Below, in pieces: positions 1 through 9,760 of a DNA stretch of 51,851 nt. Every line of letters begins with the position of its first letter. Position 1 is the stretch's first letter. The DNA comes from an uncultured Porphyromonadaceae bacterium (GTDB lineage Bacteria > Bacteroidota > Bacteroidia > Bacteroidales > Muribaculaceae), in NCBI GenBank assembly GCA_947178175.1, contig CAMWXI010000002.1:1-51851 (forward strand), read 5' to 3'. A program made the position numbers and the translations under genes. Under the pieces are notes generated by a model. The model made no database searches. It was not told the origin of the DNA and was given only the letters and a program-made list of their open reading frames with translations.

Positions 1-211
1 AGAAAAACAAGGCGTTAAGAATCTCAAATATGTTAGCCTTTGACTTTGTCTTGAATATTTCTGGAAAATTTTCAAATATATAGTTCCGCTGCCTGGTGGT
101 CAAATCCGTATTATATCCCCATTTATTACAATAAGTTATAAATGTTAAACACAATATATCAGAATTTGGGCATGAGATATTGTGTCACAATGGAAAAAAT
201 TACCTCTGTAC

Positions 212-304
212 CGCATCTCTCCGGCGCTTTTTGCCTTGTTTTTCAGTCACGTAGCTACGGCTACGCTCCTTCATCACAAGACAAAAATCTCTCAGAGATA
301 TGCG
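212..304. repeat. ~93-bp nested imperfect palindrome (repeat-like intergenic element)
   Basis: CGCATCTCT(212-220)/AGAGATATGCG(294-304); TTTTTGCCTTGT(228-239)/ACAAGACAAAAA(276-287); CGTAGC(250-255)-TACG-GCTACG(260-265). Confidence 0.6.
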
Positions 305-313
305 ACCCCAGCT

Positions 314-919
314 TTAACAAATATTGGGGAACGGGGTCTTAAGTTGAAGATGAATCATAGGAGTGTTGAAGAAGTGGGAAACGCCTGCTTCTTCAAACCC
401 TATTGATCTATATAGTCGAAGAGCGCGCAGGTTTTCCGGCTCGCACAATAGACCTTTCGGCTTGGGATTGGTAATGAAAATTGAGTTAAGATGATTTAGA
501 AGTGCTATGGCAATTCCTTGTTTTCTGAATTCGGGACGCACATAGAGCGAATCAATATATATTTCATCCGGAGAAGCTTCGTCAGCCCAGTTTTCTACTT
601 CCTGAGGGGTTACGTTCCACCCCAGAAGTCTGTTGGCCTCCCGGGCGAATGCAAGTCGCAAAGGATGCAGGAGTGCTCCATCATAGGCAACAACGCAACC
701 TAAAGGCTCGTCAGATTCATTAACGGCAATAAATGAGTTGGTATAACTATATTGACTGTCTTTGTCGGCAGCGAGAGTAGTGAAGAGTTCTCTGACCACA
801 GGGATTCGGTCGGGACCACCACCCAGTTCCTCACAAAGTTCCGGACCGAGTGCCCCCATAACGGTGGCGGCTATAAAAGGTGCGTCGTCGGGACGTGCGT
901 TTCTGATATAATATTCCAT
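314..919 (-). CDS. GNAT family N-acetyltransferase
   Basis: ORF track extends to 1444, but homologous-looking sequence starts at MEYYIRNARPDDAPFI (ATG at 919); contains IDSLYVRPEFRKQGIAIALLNHL, a typical GNAT acetyl-CoA motif. Confidence 0.8.
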   Translation of the reverse strand: MEYYIRNARPDDAPFIAATVMGALGPELCEELGGGPDRIPVVRELFTTLAADKDSQYSYTNSFIAVNESDEPLGCVVAYDGALLHPLRLAFAREANRLLGWNVTPQEVENWADEASPDEIYIDSLYVRPEFRKQGIAIALLNHLNSIFITNPKPKGLLCEPENLRALRLYRSIGFEEAGVSHFFNTPMIHLQLKTPFPNIC

Positions 920-1015
920 ATTGATAAAACATTGGTAATATGGAAATGTTTCACAAGAGAAATGAACTAAATGACAGGGAAGATTGTCAGATAAAGAGGA
1001 TAAGGGAGTAGAATA

Positions 1016-1047
1016 TTTGTAGGAGATTATTGAAATTATTATCTTTG
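1016..1047 (+). promoter_or_regulatory. Bacteroidetes-type sigma promoter upstream of pyrE
   Basis: TTTG (1016-1019)-N20-TATCTTTG (1040-1047). Confidence 0.6.
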
Positions 1048-1135
1048 CGAAGCTCGCATGACATAAAATAGTAGCCGGAAAGAATAATCGCGAAGAATAT
1101 CCTTTAACGGCGAAATTTAAAAAAAGAATAGGAAA

Positions 1136-1780
1136 ATGGAAAAGACGGATAAGATGCTTGCTGAAAAATTGTTGCATATCAGTGCTATAATGCTTCAGCC
1201 TGAAAGTCCCTTTATATGGGCTTCGGGATGGAATTCTCCGATATATACCGATATACGGAAGATATTGTCTTATCCGGATGTGCGTAACTTCATAAAGGTA
1301 GAATTGAGCCGTACCATTCTCAATGCTTATCCGGATGTAGACGCAATAGCCGGAGTGGCCACAGGTGCAATAGCTATAGGGGCGATAGTGGCGGATTGCC
1401 TCGGACTCCCGTATGTCTATATAAGAAAGACTCCGAAAGATCATGGCCTTGAAAACCTGATAGAGGGGAATCTTCGTCCGGGCAGTAAGGTTGTGGTGAT
1501 AGAAGATATAATTTCCACCGGAGGCTCGTCATGCAATGCAATAGAAGCTATCCGCAATTCCGGATGTGAAGTGGAAGGGATTGCAGGCCTGTTTAATTTT
1601 GAGTTCCCCTCAGCAATTAAGCGATTCAGAGAGGTAAATGTGAAGATGGTGTCGCTTCTCACATATTCCGCCATGGTAGAAGTAGCAAGTGAAATCCATT
1701 ATATCGAGCCTTCTGACATAGAGACGCTTAGAGAATGGCGCAAGGATCCGGGTAGCTGGACCCCGTCGAAAAGATTTTAA
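1136..1780 (+). CDS. pyrE: orotate phosphoribosyltransferase
   Basis: PRPP-binding motif VVVIEDIISTGGS; IWASGWNSPIYTDIRKILSYP N-terminal pattern. Confidence 0.93.
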   Translation: MEKTDKMLAEKLLHISAIMLQPESPFIWASGWNSPIYTDIRKILSYPDVRNFIKVELSRTILNAYPDVDAIAGVATGAIAIGAIVADCLGLPYVYIRKTPKDHGLENLIEGNLRPGSKVVVIEDIISTGGSSCNAIEAIRNSGCEVEGIAGLFNFEFPSAIKRFREVNVKMVSLLTYSAMVEVASEIHYIEPSDIETLREWRKDPGSWTPSKRF

Positions 1781-1842
1781 TAAAAATGTGAACGCTTCTT
1801 TCTTATAATGAGGGAAGGGGCGGATTTATAACATAGAAGAAA

Positions 1843-2277
1843 ATGTCATCAATTAAAAGCGATAACTACACTATAGGCTATTCTGCGGAGAAAGTTTACG
1901 AGAAACTTTCTCATCCTGAGAATCTCAGAGGATTGTTGGAGAAAGTGCCGGCAGAAGGGATTCCGGAGGAACAAAGGCAGACACTTGAGCAGATTAAAGT
2001 GACAGAAGACAGCATCACTATTCCGGCCGGGCCGGTAGGAGCAATGACCCTGCGTCTGACAAAGAAGGAGGAGCCTACACTTCTCCGTTTTGATGCAGAG
2101 AACTCACCGATAGAGGTGGCATTGGTTATCCATATCAAGCCACTCAGCGATTCAGCCTGTGAGATTATGCTTGAGATAGACAATGTGCCGAAGATGCTTG
2201 CAATGATGGCGAGCGGGCCGTTTAAGAAAGTGACCGACCAGTTTGCCCAACTTATCAAGCAGATCCCATTTGAGTAG
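1843..2277 (+). CDS. SRPBCC family protein
   Basis: 144 aa; YEKLSHPENLRGLLEKVP and C-terminal helix resemble START/SRPBCC-like proteins. Confidence 0.6.
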   Translation: MSSIKSDNYTIGYSAEKVYEKLSHPENLRGLLEKVPAEGIPEEQRQTLEQIKVTEDSITIPAGPVGAMTLRLTKKEEPTLLRFDAENSPIEVALVIHIKPLSDSACEIMLEIDNVPKMLAMMASGPFKKVTDQFAQLIKQIPFE

Positions 2278-2812
2278 AAGAAACTCCTTGTTGAAGATTG
2301 TTGCTACAGTAGCAATAGCGATATCAGGAAGTGCAGGATGTACTACTTCCTACGAATATCGTATACCATCGATGCCTGTCAGCATTAAATTTGGAGACTG
2401 GGGAGTATGGAATACATTCGGAGTTTCCGGCTATGGGATATATAGATACTTCATTCTTTATAGCCACGGAGGAGAAAGTGTCAGAGAACCGGCAGGTTTC
2501 AATTATATTCAAGGTTCGGCTACAGGTTATGGGGGAGTTCTTCTGATAGGAGGAATGAACCCATTCACTTCAGACACCAATGTTCCACTGGCCTACGATT
2601 TGTCTTGTCCGGTTGAGTGTTCGCCGGTGATAAGGGTTGCTGTGAATCCCACTAATCTGGAAGCGGAGTGTCCCAAATGTCACAGCACATATAATGTGAC
2701 GGAAATGGGTGGAGCGGCCACTTCCGGGCCGGCGGTGGCTGAAAAATATAAGCTACGTTTTTATCAGTGTGTGCCCATACCTGATGGAGGATATTTAATC
2801 ATCAATCAATGA
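2243..2812 (+). CDS. lipoprotein with Rieske-like four-Cys motif; start uncertain (TTG 2243 or TTG 2270)
   Basis: Lipobox-like SGSAGC; CPVEC...CPKCHSTYNV...GGAATSGPA; stop overlaps the ATG of the next gene (ATGA). Confidence 0.6.
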   Translation: MPNLSSRSHLSRRNSLLKIVATVAIAISGSAGCTTSYEYRIPSMPVSIKFGDWGVWNTFGVSGYGIYRYFILYSHGGESVREPAGFNYIQGSATGYGGVLLIGGMNPFTSDTNVPLAYDLSCPVECSPVIRVAVNPTNLEAECPKCHSTYNVTEMGGAATSGPAVAEKYKLRFYQCVPIPDGGYLIINQ

Positions 2813-4470
2813 GTTTGCTTGAAAGTATATTCTACATGATGTGGCGAGGCCTTGCGATCGGAGTGCTGATATCCGCGCCGATGGGTCCCGTGGGGATATT
2901 ATGTATTCAACGCACACTTGACAAAGGTCGCAAAGCCGGCTTCTATACCGGAATCGGGGCTGCCCTTTCCGACTTGTTCTATTGCCTGCTGACCGGATTC
3001 GGACTCTCCTTTATCGAGGACACACTTGAAAAGAATTCCTCAATCATCCAGCTTGTGGGAAGCATGGTGCTGATAGCATTCAGCGTATATCTTTTCCGGA
3101 AGAATCCGACAAAGCAGCTGAAACGTCCTGTGGAGGCAGATGTGTCGGCAAAAAAGAGTGTGCTGGGAGGATTTCTGTTCACTTTTTCCAATCCCCTGAT
3201 ACTCTTTCTGATAATAGGACTCTTTGCGCGTTTTAATTTCCTTCTGCAGGAGATGACGATTGGGCATTATTTTGTAGGTTATCTGTTTATTATTGCCGGA
3301 GCCTTAGGGTGGTGGTGGATAGTGACCTACTTCATAGACAAAGTGCGGGCCCATTTCAATCTCCGCTCAATGTGGCTTATCAATAAGATAATTGGCGGTG
3401 TGATTCTGATATTTGCAATCGTAGGAATAGTAAGCGCCATAATGGATCTTACCGGTGGCTCCGAAAGCAAAGCTGAATCGTATTATCCCGGAAGAGTTGT
3501 TATCGGCCGGAAGCAATCGGAATCAGAATCCGGAAAATTCAGCAGGGAGAGATGTCACCTTATCCCTTTGAGGGAAGATGGGAAAAGAGTTACAGACTTT
3601 GCCCAGAGGATAAAGATGGAAGAATCCGGAGTCGGCGGATGGAGCTGGACTCCGTCGAATGGAAAAGATCTGTTATCGCCGAATTTTGTGATTAAGCCGG
3701 TGGAGATAGATGATGGGGTTTCAACAGTGCCGGGTATAGAGGTCGTAGCGGAGATTTCAGATGACAATAATGAATGTCTCAGGAAATTCACAACTAAGGT
3801 TCCGATAGGAAGGAATCTTCATCCCAAGGTCAATTATTATGAAATATTACACGATGATAAGGGCTGGCAGTTTTCTGCCGGCTATTATTCATTAGAGCCG
3901 ATATTAAGTTTCGTGGATTCTGAAACATACGGGAAGAAAGGGGTATCCGAAACAAAATTACAGAAGTTGGGGAAAGGGGAGCTTTTGATTCTGGATGTTC
4001 AAAACCTGACGGAATATAATTCAGTCGCATATATGCCGGAAGCTGACTTCCGGAGAGATATAATGGAGGATATTGGAGAAGATTTGACCGGCAATCCTTT
4101 GGAAGAAACCGGAAGCGGTGGGGAGATATGGAAAGTTCTTGATCGGACTTTGGATGAGGATCAACTGCGAATGGGTGGAGACTATGAGTTGTTAATACGA
4201 CCTCGAGCGGATTCTCCCGAAGATTATGATATTTATTACTATTCCGGTGCCTGGAAGAATAATGATGAATGGAGCAGAGGGGATAAGAAAGGGGAGTTGC
4301 TGTCGACGGGCATACCGGGGGTTTGGAATCTGCGATGGTATGCTTCCGACCGTAAATTGTTGGAAAAAGACTTAAAAGCCAGGAGATCGGAATCAGATAT
4401 TATAGAGTTGCTATTCCCATATCAGAGTTCAACCCTCAGACTTCAACGGCTGAAAAAGAGAGAACAATAG
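2809..4470 (+). CDS. LysE family translocator with long C-terminal extension
   Basis: N-terminal ~215 aa with GVLISAPMGPVGILCIQRTLDKGRKAGFYTGIGAALSD (LysE/RhtB signature) and six TM segments; then ~335 aa soluble tail of unknown family. Confidence 0.8.
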   Translation: MSLLESIFYMMWRGLAIGVLISAPMGPVGILCIQRTLDKGRKAGFYTGIGAALSDLFYCLLTGFGLSFIEDTLEKNSSIIQLVGSMVLIAFSVYLFRKNPTKQLKRPVEADVSAKKSVLGGFLFTFSNPLILFLIIGLFARFNFLLQEMTIGHYFVGYLFIIAGALGWWWIVTYFIDKVRAHFNLRSMWLINKIIGGVILIFAIVGIVSAIMDLTGGSESKAESYYPGRVVIGRKQSESESGKFSRERCHLIPLREDGKRVTDFAQRIKMEESGVGGWSWTPSNGKDLLSPNFVIKPVEIDDGVSTVPGIEVVAEISDDNNECLRKFTTKVPIGRNLHPKVNYYEILHDDKGWQFSAGYYSLEPILSFVDSETYGKKGVSETKLQKLGKGELLILDVQNLTEYNSVAYMPEADFRRDIMEDIGEDLTGNPLEETGSGGEIWKVLDRTLDEDQLRMGGDYELLIRPRADSPEDYDIYYYSGAWKNNDEWSRGDKKGELLSTGIPGVWNLRWYASDRKLLEKDLKARRSESDIIELLFPYQSSTLRLQRLKKREQ

Positions 4471-4529
4471 TAAGCCTGTAAACTTATAGGATAGGAATTA
4501 AATAGAAATTACAATATAAGGACTGCATC

Positions 4530-5993
4530 ATGAAGCACGCGAAAAAGACAGTATTTTTAACTGGCGCCACCGGCACAATGGGTAAGGAGGGAGTCAAAGC
4601 ATTATTGAACCATCCGGAAGAATTGGAAGTAAGGGTCTTAGCGCGTCCCTCGAAGAAGAATAAGAAGATGCTTGAACCCTATGTGAAGCGGGGCGAGCTT
4701 GAAGTGGTGTGGGGAGACCTTACCGATTATAATGATGTTAAAAGGGGAGTTGAAGGTGCTGACTATGTGCTTCATGTAGGAGGGATGGTATCGCCGGCTG
4801 CGGATTATTTCCCTGAGAAGACATTAAAAGTCAATACCACAGCGTGTCATCATATAGTGAAGGCGGTAAAAGAGTCATCAAAACGAGACAGTGTGAAGGT
4901 GGTGTATATAGGTTCAATCTCTCAGTACGGGCCACGAGTCGAGCCTCATCATTGGGGCCGGACCGGCGATCCGTTATGGCACGCGGTGGGAGATATGTAT
5001 GCCTATTCTAAGATTCAGGGAGAGAGGATAATCGCGGAAGCGGGTCTCCCCTATTGGGTGTCTTTGCGTCAGACAGGCATCTTAAGTCCGTTGCTTGTAA
5101 AAAAGGGGAGTGACCCGATAACATTCCATGTGCCGCTGCGGGGGGCTTTGGAATGGGCCACGGATATTGACAGTGGTCGACTTCTCGCCAACATCTGCCT
5201 TGCAGACCTCCCGGAGAAATTCTGGAACCGATTTTATAATCTTGGAAACGGAGAGCATTTCCGCCTTGGAAATTATGAATTCGAGCAAATGATTTTGAAG
5301 GCCATGAGTTGTCCGCCGGTGGAGAAAGTTTTTAAACCGGAATGGTTTGCGTTGGATAATTTTCATGGTATATGGTATGAGGACTCTGATGTATTGGATG
5401 AATATCTGCATTTCAGAAGTCCGATGACGGCCGGGGAATATTTTGAGGAGTTTGCAAAGGGGTTACCGTGGTTCTTCAAATTGACGAAGATAGTTCCGTC
5501 AGGAGTCATCCGTACAGCCATGGGATTAATCGCCGGGAAAGGTCCGACAGGACCTATGTATTGGCTGAAACAGGGTGAGGATAAGATGATAAAGGCCGCC
5601 TTCGGCAGTCGTGAGAAATGGGAATCCATTCCCGGCTGGTCAGGCTGGAAATTGGGTAAACCTTCAGCGGAACGAATCCGTTTCTCCCATGGTTATGATG
5701 AAACTAAGGAAGAGGGAGAGTTAGATATTGAAGACATGAGAAATGCTGCCCGGTTCAGGGGGGGAAAGTGTCTTTCTGAAAAGATGGAGAAAGGGGATAT
5801 GATCACTCCTCTGGAATGGGAATGTAGCGAGGGACACCGGTTTAAGGCGTCACCGATGCTGGTATTGAAGGGGGGGCACTGGTGTGACGAATGTTTCGGA
5901 AAGGAGCCGGACTACGCGGGAATTGCAGAAAAGAATCCTTTCTTCGCACAGGTTTATTATTGCGGAGATGTAAGGGGAAAAGTTAAGAAATAG
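4530..5993 (+). CDS. NAD(P)-dependent epimerase/dehydratase (extended SDR) with C-terminal Cys/His zinc-binding-like module
   Basis: VFLTGATGTMGKEG Rossmann motif, YAYSKIQGE (YxxxK); C-terminal GGKCLS...WECSEGHRF...GGHWCDEC. Confidence 0.82.
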   Translation: MKHAKKTVFLTGATGTMGKEGVKALLNHPEELEVRVLARPSKKNKKMLEPYVKRGELEVVWGDLTDYNDVKRGVEGADYVLHVGGMVSPAADYFPEKTLKVNTTACHHIVKAVKESSKRDSVKVVYIGSISQYGPRVEPHHWGRTGDPLWHAVGDMYAYSKIQGERIIAEAGLPYWVSLRQTGILSPLLVKKGSDPITFHVPLRGALEWATDIDSGRLLANICLADLPEKFWNRFYNLGNGEHFRLGNYEFEQMILKAMSCPPVEKVFKPEWFALDNFHGIWYEDSDVLDEYLHFRSPMTAGEYFEEFAKGLPWFFKLTKIVPSGVIRTAMGLIAGKGPTGPMYWLKQGEDKMIKAAFGSREKWESIPGWSGWKLGKPSAERIRFSHGYDETKEEGELDIEDMRNAARFRGGKCLSEKMEKGDMITPLEWECSEGHRFKASPMLVLKGGHWCDECFGKEPDYAGIAEKNPFFAQVYYCGDVRGKVKK

Positions 5994-6020
5994 ATTTTGA
6001 GAATAAGGAAGAATTGAAAA

Positions 6021-6064
6021 AGAACCGGTTTCCGTAAGATAAGGAGAAACCGGTTCTTTTTTTC
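6021..6064. terminator. intrinsic terminator between convergent genes
   Basis: 12-bp perfect stem AGAACCGGTTTC(6021-6032)/GAAACCGGTTCT(6046-6057) followed by T-tract. Confidence 0.85.
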
Positions 6065-6070
6065 TGATTT

Positions 6071-7348
6071 TTAGTAGGCTTGAGGGGGTGTCAGGCTCAT
6101 TGATCGGATATAGTCGCCGATAGGAGTGCAATTCTTGAACTTGATATTTTCAAGGTATTCATTCATTGCTGCCCGCACTTTAGCGCGGTCAGGCATATTA
6201 TTGCGAATCTCTTCAAACGATTCGTGCGGTCCTTCCGAATAGTTGACAATCAAATCCCAGTCGGCCGGCATATTGATTCCCATCATGCAGGAGTCTTTAC
6301 ACTTCTTATAAGGCCAGAATGTGTATCCGATATTTGCTTCCTTCATCACTCTGACAAAATCCTTTTGCCATTCCATAGTGTTATGTCCGATTTCTCCCAT
6401 ATACATAGGACGTCCGCTGCGGTCACGGAAGTCAATGAAACTGCCGATGGCCTCACGTGAGGCGTCACCGCCGTAACGATGACAGGTATACATTATCAAG
6501 GGGTCAAAATCAAAATCGGAGAATGGATCGAATATGCTGTTCCATTGAGCCCCGCCAAGCAGAATTATATGATTGGTGTCAACCGAGCGAATTGTGGCGA
6601 CTGCCTGTTTATAGACCGGCTCAAGCATTGCGTTGAGTTCACTTTTATCATCGAAATAATGGGCTATCGGCTCGTTCATAAGCTCATAACCGAGGATGAC
6701 AGGCTCAAGGGCATAGCGGGTGGCAATGCGTTTCCAGATGTCGAAATATTGTTGTTGTGATTTCTTGCTTCTGAAAAACCATGGATAGCCATACGAGTCG
6801 TCAATGTTATCTCCCGTTTGTCCTCCCGGCACATCGTGCATGTCAAGAATAAGATAAAGATTGTTATCCTTACACCAGTTCACCACGCTGTCCATCATTT
6901 CAAATCCCATGTCGGAATCAGTTGATCCCATATAAGGCTCTGAGGTGAAGAGTTTGTAGTGGAAAGGCATTCGGACAGTGTTGGCTCCTGTGTTTGCGAT
7001 AAATTCTATGTCTTGGCGTGTGATGTAGTTCTGGCGGAATGAATCCCAGAAATTATCAGTGGCTTCGGGTCCGGCCAATTCACGGAAAAGTTCATCAATC
7101 TTCCTTGGAGAGCCGGTGCGTTTAAAACCGAACATATACCCTTCGGGATTAAGCCAGTTTCCCAGGTTGGTCCCGGTGATGAAGAATTTCTCTCCTGAGG
7201 GAGTGATAAGGTCAATCCCTTTGATTCCCATAAAGCCGGGAGCTTGATGAAGTTGGGAGAGAGAAGAAGACTTTACTGCAGCTACTTTTACGGAGGATAT
7301 CAAAAACAAGGAAATAATAAGGCCTGAGATAAGAATAAGACGCTTCAT
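6071..7348 (-). CDS. glycoside hydrolase family 5 (cellulase-like), secreted
   Basis: Signal peptide; GTNLGNWLNPEGYMFGF, LGYELMNEPIAHY (catalytic acid/base NEP), MGEIGHN. Confidence 0.85.
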   Translation of the reverse strand: MKRLILISGLIISLFLISSVKVAAVKSSSLSQLHQAPGFMGIKGIDLITPSGEKFFITGTNLGNWLNPEGYMFGFKRTGSPRKIDELFRELAGPEATDNFWDSFRQNYITRQDIEFIANTGANTVRMPFHYKLFTSEPYMGSTDSDMGFEMMDSVVNWCKDNNLYLILDMHDVPGGQTGDNIDDSYGYPWFFRSKKSQQQYFDIWKRIATRYALEPVILGYELMNEPIAHYFDDKSELNAMLEPVYKQAVATIRSVDTNHIILLGGAQWNSIFDPFSDFDFDPLIMYTCHRYGGDASREAIGSFIDFRDRSGRPMYMGEIGHNTMEWQKDFVRVMKEANIGYTFWPYKKCKDSCMMGINMPADWDLIVNYSEGPHESFEEIRNNMPDRAKVRAAMNEYLENIKFKNCTPIGDYIRSMSLTPPQAY

Positions 7349-7357
7349 AGGGAAATA

Positions 7358-9604
7358 TTACATTTCTTTGATGAGTTCAAACTGAGCTTTTGAGCGTATA
7401 TCGGCAGATGAAGAACCTATCAGAACTTCAAATTTTCCGGGCTCTGCCACCCATTCTTTTTTCTGAGGGTCGTAAAAACTCAGCGCACTTTTGTCAATGC
7501 TGAATGTTGCAACAACGGTCTCGCCTGGCTGGATATAAATCTTTTCAAACCCTTTAAGTTCCTTTTTGGGTCGTTTCAAGCTGCTTTTCACATCGGAAAT
7601 ATAAAGCTGGACTGTTTCCGCTCCTGCACGTTTTCCTGTGTTGGTGACGGGAACTTTAACTTCAATCTTATCTTCAGCAGTCATTATGCCGGAAGACAGT
7701 GAGGGACGGCCGTATTTGAAAGTGGTGTAGCTTAGCCCATGACCGAAGGGGAACAGGGGACGCACACCATGAGTGTCGTGATGGCGATATCCCACGAAGA
7801 TGCCATCGGAATATTCCGCGTCCCAGATATCCAGGTTATCACGTTTCTTACCGAGATAGTTTTTGCCTCCGGAGTGTGCGGCTACATCAGTGAGTTTCAC
7901 CGGAAAAGTAAATGGGAGCTTTCCGGAGGGATTCACCTTTCCAAAAATCACGTCGGCCAGTGAATTGCCGGCTTCGGAGCCTAAATACCAACCCTGAAGG
8001 ATTGCCGGTACTTTTTCGCACCATGGCATGGCGACTGCATTACCGCTGATGTTTACAACAACAAGGTTCTTATTGGCTTTGGATAGAGCTTCAATCAGGC
8101 GATTCTGAGCGTAGGGAAGTTCCAATCCCTCCCGGTCGGAATCCTCGCAATCCTGCCCGGCACTTTTGTTGAGACCTCCTACAAAAATGACAGCGTCAGC
8201 TTTGCCGGCTTCTTCAATGGCCTCAGCTATCAGCTCATCTTCAGAGCGGGAATCGCTAAGGTCCTGACCTGTGACCACACCATTATATTCTCCGGTGACA
8301 TCACCGACATACCCGCGGCAGTAAATGACTTCACCATTAGAGCCAACCGCTTTGCGGATACCGTCGAGCGGGGAAAGTTCACGCTGCACTTTGAGCGAAG
8401 AGCTGCCACCCCCCACGGTCATCATCTTAATGGCATTCTCCCCGACAACCAGGATGCGGGGGTTAAATTCCAATTCCACCGGCAGAACCCCCTCATTGTT
8501 CTTAAGAAGGACTATCCCTTCATCGCCTATTCTGCGTGCCACATCGTAATGCTCCTCACTGCATAGACTTCCGAATCCTGAGTGTCCACCCATAGAGGTG
8601 CGGAAAATCATTCTAAGAACTCTGCGTGCTTTGTCATTTAGCTCCTCAGTGCCCACTTCTCCGGAGTCTATCAACTCCTTGTAGGGATTAGCGAGATAAT
8701 AGTTGTCGTATGCGTTGCTTGCACCGTTTGAGAGACCATCGGTCCAACTTCCGAATTCCAGGTCAAGACCATTGCGCACAGCCTCACCGGTGTTGTGTGT
8801 GCCCCCCCAGTCGCTTACCACCACACCGTCAAATCCCCAGTCTTTTTTAAGAATATCATTCAGCATATATTGATTGTGGCAGAGATGCTGGTCTTTATAG
8901 AGGTTGTAGGCTGCCATGATAGTCCAGGTTCCACCCTCCTGCACGGCGGCTTTAAACGCCGGGAGATAAAGCTCATGAAGAGTGCGGTCGTCAATAATTA
9001 CATTTGTGGTGTGGCGGTTGATTTCATGGTTGTTGAGTGCGAAATGTTTCACACAGGTTGCAACACCATTCTTTTGCACCCCTTTAATGTAAGGCACCAC
9101 CATTCTGGAGGCAAGGTATGGGTCTTCTCCCATATATTCGAAGTTGCGGCCGTTGAGAGGGGTGCGATAGATATTGACTCCCGGCCCGAGAAGAATATTC
9201 TTTTTTCTGAAGCGGGCTTCTTCGCCTATGGCATTTCCATATTCAGCCGAGAGTGACGGATTCCAGGTAGCGGCAAGACAGGTCAGGGCCGGGAAAGCTA
9301 CACATGAGTCATTAGTCCAGCCAGCCTGTTCCCACTCGTCCCACATCACTTCCGGACGAATTCCGTGAGGTCCGTCAGTGGCCCATACATCGGGTATCCC
9401 AAGGCGTTTTACGCCCGGAGAGCAGAATTTGGACTGGGCATGTATAATGGCAATTTTTTCATCGCGTGTCATGCGTGAGAGAGCATCTTCAACACGTTGC
9501 TCCAGCGGAGCATTGACATCAAGATATATCGGGGAGGCGAAGGAAACGGCACTCCATAACAATATGGCAGATCCTGCTGCCAGCATCATTCTCTTCATAT
9601 TCAT
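7358..9604 (-). CDS. glycoside hydrolase family 3 beta-glucosidase
   Basis: GVVVSDWGGTH nucleophile motif, KHFALNNHEINRH, C-terminal fibronectin-III-like domain; 9 nt from the GH5 gene. Confidence 0.92.
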   Translation of the reverse strand: MNMKRMMLAAGSAILLWSAVSFASPIYLDVNAPLEQRVEDALSRMTRDEKIAIIHAQSKFCSPGVKRLGIPDVWATDGPHGIRPEVMWDEWEQAGWTNDSCVAFPALTCLAATWNPSLSAEYGNAIGEEARFRKKNILLGPGVNIYRTPLNGRNFEYMGEDPYLASRMVVPYIKGVQKNGVATCVKHFALNNHEINRHTTNVIIDDRTLHELYLPAFKAAVQEGGTWTIMAAYNLYKDQHLCHNQYMLNDILKKDWGFDGVVVSDWGGTHNTGEAVRNGLDLEFGSWTDGLSNGASNAYDNYYLANPYKELIDSGEVGTEELNDKARRVLRMIFRTSMGGHSGFGSLCSEEHYDVARRIGDEGIVLLKNNEGVLPVELEFNPRILVVGENAIKMMTVGGGSSSLKVQRELSPLDGIRKAVGSNGEVIYCRGYVGDVTGEYNGVVTGQDLSDSRSEDELIAEAIEEAGKADAVIFVGGLNKSAGQDCEDSDREGLELPYAQNRLIEALSKANKNLVVVNISGNAVAMPWCEKVPAILQGWYLGSEAGNSLADVIFGKVNPSGKLPFTFPVKLTDVAAHSGGKNYLGKKRDNLDIWDAEYSDGIFVGYRHHDTHGVRPLFPFGHGLSYTTFKYGRPSLSSGIMTAEDKIEVKVPVTNTGKRAGAETVQLYISDVKSSLKRPKKELKGFEKIYIQPGETVVATFSIDKSALSFYDPQKKEWVAEPGKFEVLIGSSSADIRSKAQFELIKEM

Positions 9605-9711
9605 AAAATCTGATTCGCTCAGGGACTTAAAACAACCCCTACAATTGATTGCAAAGGTAACAATTATTATCCATATGAAGAGAAATTCAGGGTAAATTTG
9701 TGGTTCTTATT

Positions 9712-9742
9712 TTTGGCAAACGAACGGGATGCGCTATCTTTG
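9712..9742 (+). promoter_or_regulatory. Bacteroidetes-type promoter upstream of ROK gene
   Basis: TTTG (9712-9715)-N19-TATCTTTG (9735-9742). Confidence 0.7.
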
Positions 9743-9760
9743 TATTAAAAATTGAAAATT

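Noticed and set aside
142-406. Small plus-strand ORFs (66 and 74 aa) at the left edge
   Set aside because: They read through the palindromic repeat and the antisense of the GNAT gene; no protein-like conservation signs.
920-1444. N-terminal 175 aa of the 314..1444 minus ORF
   Set aside because: Low-complexity unlike GNAT, antisense to pyrE and its promoter; the acetyltransferase starts at ATG 919.
7739-9695. Plus-strand ORFs opposite the GH3 gene (e.g. 8795..9256, 153 aa)
   Set aside because: Antisense to a well-supported GH3 coding frame; composition is that of reverse-frame artefacts.
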